This document shows positions 62,618 to 64,000 of a stretch of 64,000 nt of DNA, piece after piece. Source of the DNA: Vogesella mureinivorans. GTDB lineage: Bacteria > Pseudomonadota > Gammaproteobacteria > Burkholderiales > Chromobacteriaceae. The notes beneath the pieces were generated by a model. It made no database searches. It saw nothing but the letters and a program-made list of their open reading frames with translations, and had not been told where the DNA came from. The stretch lies in contig NZ_VMTV02000021.1 of the NCBI RefSeq assembly GCF_007644035.1, forward strand, positions 1 to 64,000, written 5' to 3'. The translations under genes were made by a program, and so were the position numbers. Positions within the stretch are counted from its first letter, which is position 1, and each line of letters opens with the position of its first letter.

Positions 62618-64000
62618 ATGCATAGCGCCCCCAACCCGACCCTGGTCGAAGCCACCGTCAGCTTTCTGACCCAGCACAGCCCCTTTGATGGCATGGAGGC
62701 GGCGGCACTGCAGTTTCTGGGCGAGTCGCTACAGCTGGCTTACTACCCGCAGGACAGCTTCCTGCTTACCCCCGACATGGGGCCGCCGCCGTTTTTCTTC
62801 ATCGTGCAGCGCGGCAAGGTGTTGTCGCGCGAAGACGGCGACATCGCCAGCCACAACCTCACCCTGTCGGCCGGCGAGTGCTTTCCTATCGGCGCCAGCA
62901 GCGGCAGCCGCGCCACGGTGTGCCATTACTCGGCGCTGGAAGACACCTTCTGCTACCGCCTGCCCGCCCATCTGTTTGCGCAGCTGCTAACGCTCAGCCC
63001 GGTATTCAACCGCTTTTGCGCCAGCTACCTGTCCACCCTGCTGGGCCAATCACGCCGCGACATGCAGCTGCAGTTTTCGCAGCGCGCACTGGAACAGCAA
63101 TCGCTGGCCACCCCCCTGCGCGACCTGCTCAAGCGCGCGCCGGTCACCGCCAGCCCCGAGCACAGCATCGAACAAGTACTGGCCATCATGGGCGAACACA
63201 ACGTCGGCTCGGTGGTCATGGTAGACAGCCACGGCCAGCCGCAGGGCATCTTTACCCAGTCCGACCTGCTCAAGCGCGTGGTACTGCCCAAGGTCGATAC
63301 CCGGCTGCCCATCAGCCAGGTGATGTCCACCCGGCCGCACACCATCAGCCGCCACGCCAGCGCCTACGACGCCGCGCTGGCGCTAGCCACCCACGGTGTA
63401 CGCCACGCACTGGTGGTAGATGAAAACCAGGTACTGCAAGGGGTGGTTTCGGAACGCGACCTGTTTGCCATGCAGCGCATCGGCCTGCGCCAGATACGCT
63501 ACGCGGTGGAAACCGCCGCCGACATGACCGCCCTGCACCAGGTTGGCCGCGACCTGCGCCAGCTCACCACCAATATGCTGGCGCAAGGCGTGGGGGCCGA
63601 GCAGATCACCCAGTTCGTGTCGGCGCTGAACGACAGCATTACCGCCCGCATTATCGAGCTGAACCTGCAGCAACACGACCTGTACGGCATAGACTGGGTG
63701 TGGCTGGCCTTTGGCTCCGAAGGGCGCGAAGAACAAACCTTCAGCACCGACCAGGACAACGGCCTGCTGTACCTCTGCCCGGAAGCCTACGACAAAGACC
63801 AGGTACAGCTGCGGCTGCTGGATTTTGCCGCCGACGTCAACGCCGACCTGGACCGCTACGGTTTCCCGCTGTGCAAGGGCAATATCATGGCCAGCAACCC
63901 GGCGCTGTGCCTGACACTGGAAGAATGGCAAGAACGCTTCCGCCGCTGGATCGCCAGCCCCGACCCCAAGGCGCTACTGAACGCGGCCATCTTTTTTGAC
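62618..64000 (+). CDS. cNMP-binding / CBS-pair / DUF294 nucleotidyltransferase-like protein (cut by window end)
   Basis: 461 codons are present and the frame is open at the window end. A cyclic-nucleotide-binding-like domain (about 20-135) is followed by two CBS domains (about 170-285: IEQVLAIMGEHNVGSVVMVD, then QVMSTRPHTISRHASAYDAA) and a DUF294 nucleotidyltransferase-like domain with GSEGREEQTFSTDQDN near 366-381, whose Asp pair matches the metal-binding GlnD-type site. Such proteins commonly sit beside acetate-type SSS symporters and may sense energy state. The start ATG 62618 (MHSAPNPTLV) lacks a strong ribosome site. DUS-like word at 63542. Confidence 0.85.
   Translation, partial: MHSAPNPTLVEATVSFLTQHSPFDGMEAAALQFLGESLQLAYYPQDSFLLTPDMGPPPFFFIVQRGKVLSREDGDIASHNLTLSAGECFPIGASSGSRATVCHYSALEDTFCYRLPAHLFAQLLTLSPVFNRFCASYLSTLLGQSRRDMQLQFSQRALEQQSLATPLRDLLKRAPVTASPEHSIEQVLAIMGEHNVGSVVMVDSHGQPQGIFTQSDLLKRVVLPKVDTRLPISQVMSTRPHTISRHASAYDAALALATHGVRHALVVDENQVLQGVVSERDLFAMQRIGLRQIRYAVETAADMTALHQVGRDLRQLTTNMLAQGVGAEQITQFVSALNDSITARIIELNLQQHDLYGIDWVWLAFGSEGREEQTFSTDQDNGLLYLCPEAYDKDQVQLRLLDFAADVNADLDRYGFPLCKGNIMASNPALCLTLEEWQERFRRWIASPDPKALLNAAIFFD

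Overview
The window is a gene-dense, GC-rich chromosomal segment with ordinary core genes and no rRNA, tRNA, insertion sequence, phage or CRISPR array that I can see. The gene order (rpsA-ihfB-lapA-lapB next to the heptose genes; rpsF-priB-rpsR-rplI; hda beside a HAD hydrolase; a Nudix-ThiE fusion; purM-purN followed by DUF3108) and the protein sequences point to a betaproteobacterium of the order Neisseriales, most likely a Chromobacteriaceae-type organism (Vogesella, Chromobacterium or Aquitalea-like). The genus is an inference.

Layout. 1-5.8 kb: sixA, lrgAB, ubiCA, a DUF2322 protein, uraA and upp. 6-10.7 kb, minus strand: grxD, an RsmB/NOP RNA methyltransferase, a DUF3108 protein, purN and purM. 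10.8-16 kb, plus strand: PerM-type transporter, hda, HAD hydrolase, GNAT, DUF815 ATPase, Nudix-ThiE fusion, small membrane protein. 16-22.5 kb: a 600-base hairpin-rich intergenic region, an isochorismatase-fold hydrolase, a 943-residue D-lactate dehydrogenase-like protein, a tandem GNAT protein and an AT-richer lipoprotein gene. 22.5-27.9 kb, minus strand: rplI-rpsR-priB-rpsF, a copper operon (multicopper oxidase, csoR, copZ) with a visible operator, an exported protein and rlmB. 27.9-36.7 kb: a PAS-GGDEF-EAL protein, mfd and a chemoreceptor. 36.8-41.2 kb: a periplasmic binding protein, an Asp/Glu racemase-family protein and a LysE exporter, divergent from a MocR regulator with a clear inverted-repeat operator, then DUF4345. 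41.3-48.2 kb: diguanylate cyclase, M32 carboxypeptidase, a duplicated hypothetical protein, an Ldh-family oxidoreductase, ribD, GNAT and nrdR. 48.3-56.5 kb, minus strand: Nudix, hldD, DUF924, hldA, pyrF, lapB, lapA, ihfB, rpsA and cmk, an envelope and translation supercluster. 56.7-64 kb, plus strand: aroA, acs, the DUF4212/SSS symporter pair and a cNMP-CBS-DUF294 protein cut by the window end, which together look like an acetate uptake and activation module.

The main unexplained signal is a dispersed short word, GGTTGGCCGCA. I counted by eye 63 copies of its 9-base core GTTGGCCGC (34 on the plus strand, 29 on the minus strand), about one per kilobase. Base composition alone would give one or two. 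It lies both inside genes and between them. Twice it is arranged as a close inverted pair followed by a T-rich tract, forming an intrinsic terminator. Inside genes it is often read TTG-GCC-GCA (Leu-Ala-Ala) although leucine here is mostly CTG. These are the hallmarks of the DNA uptake sequences (DUS) of Neisseriaceae, but the word is unlike GCCGTCTGAA. I therefore propose an uptake-sequence dialect that I do not recognise as described. It is absent from the ribosomal-protein blocks and dense in mfd and the two Nudix genes.
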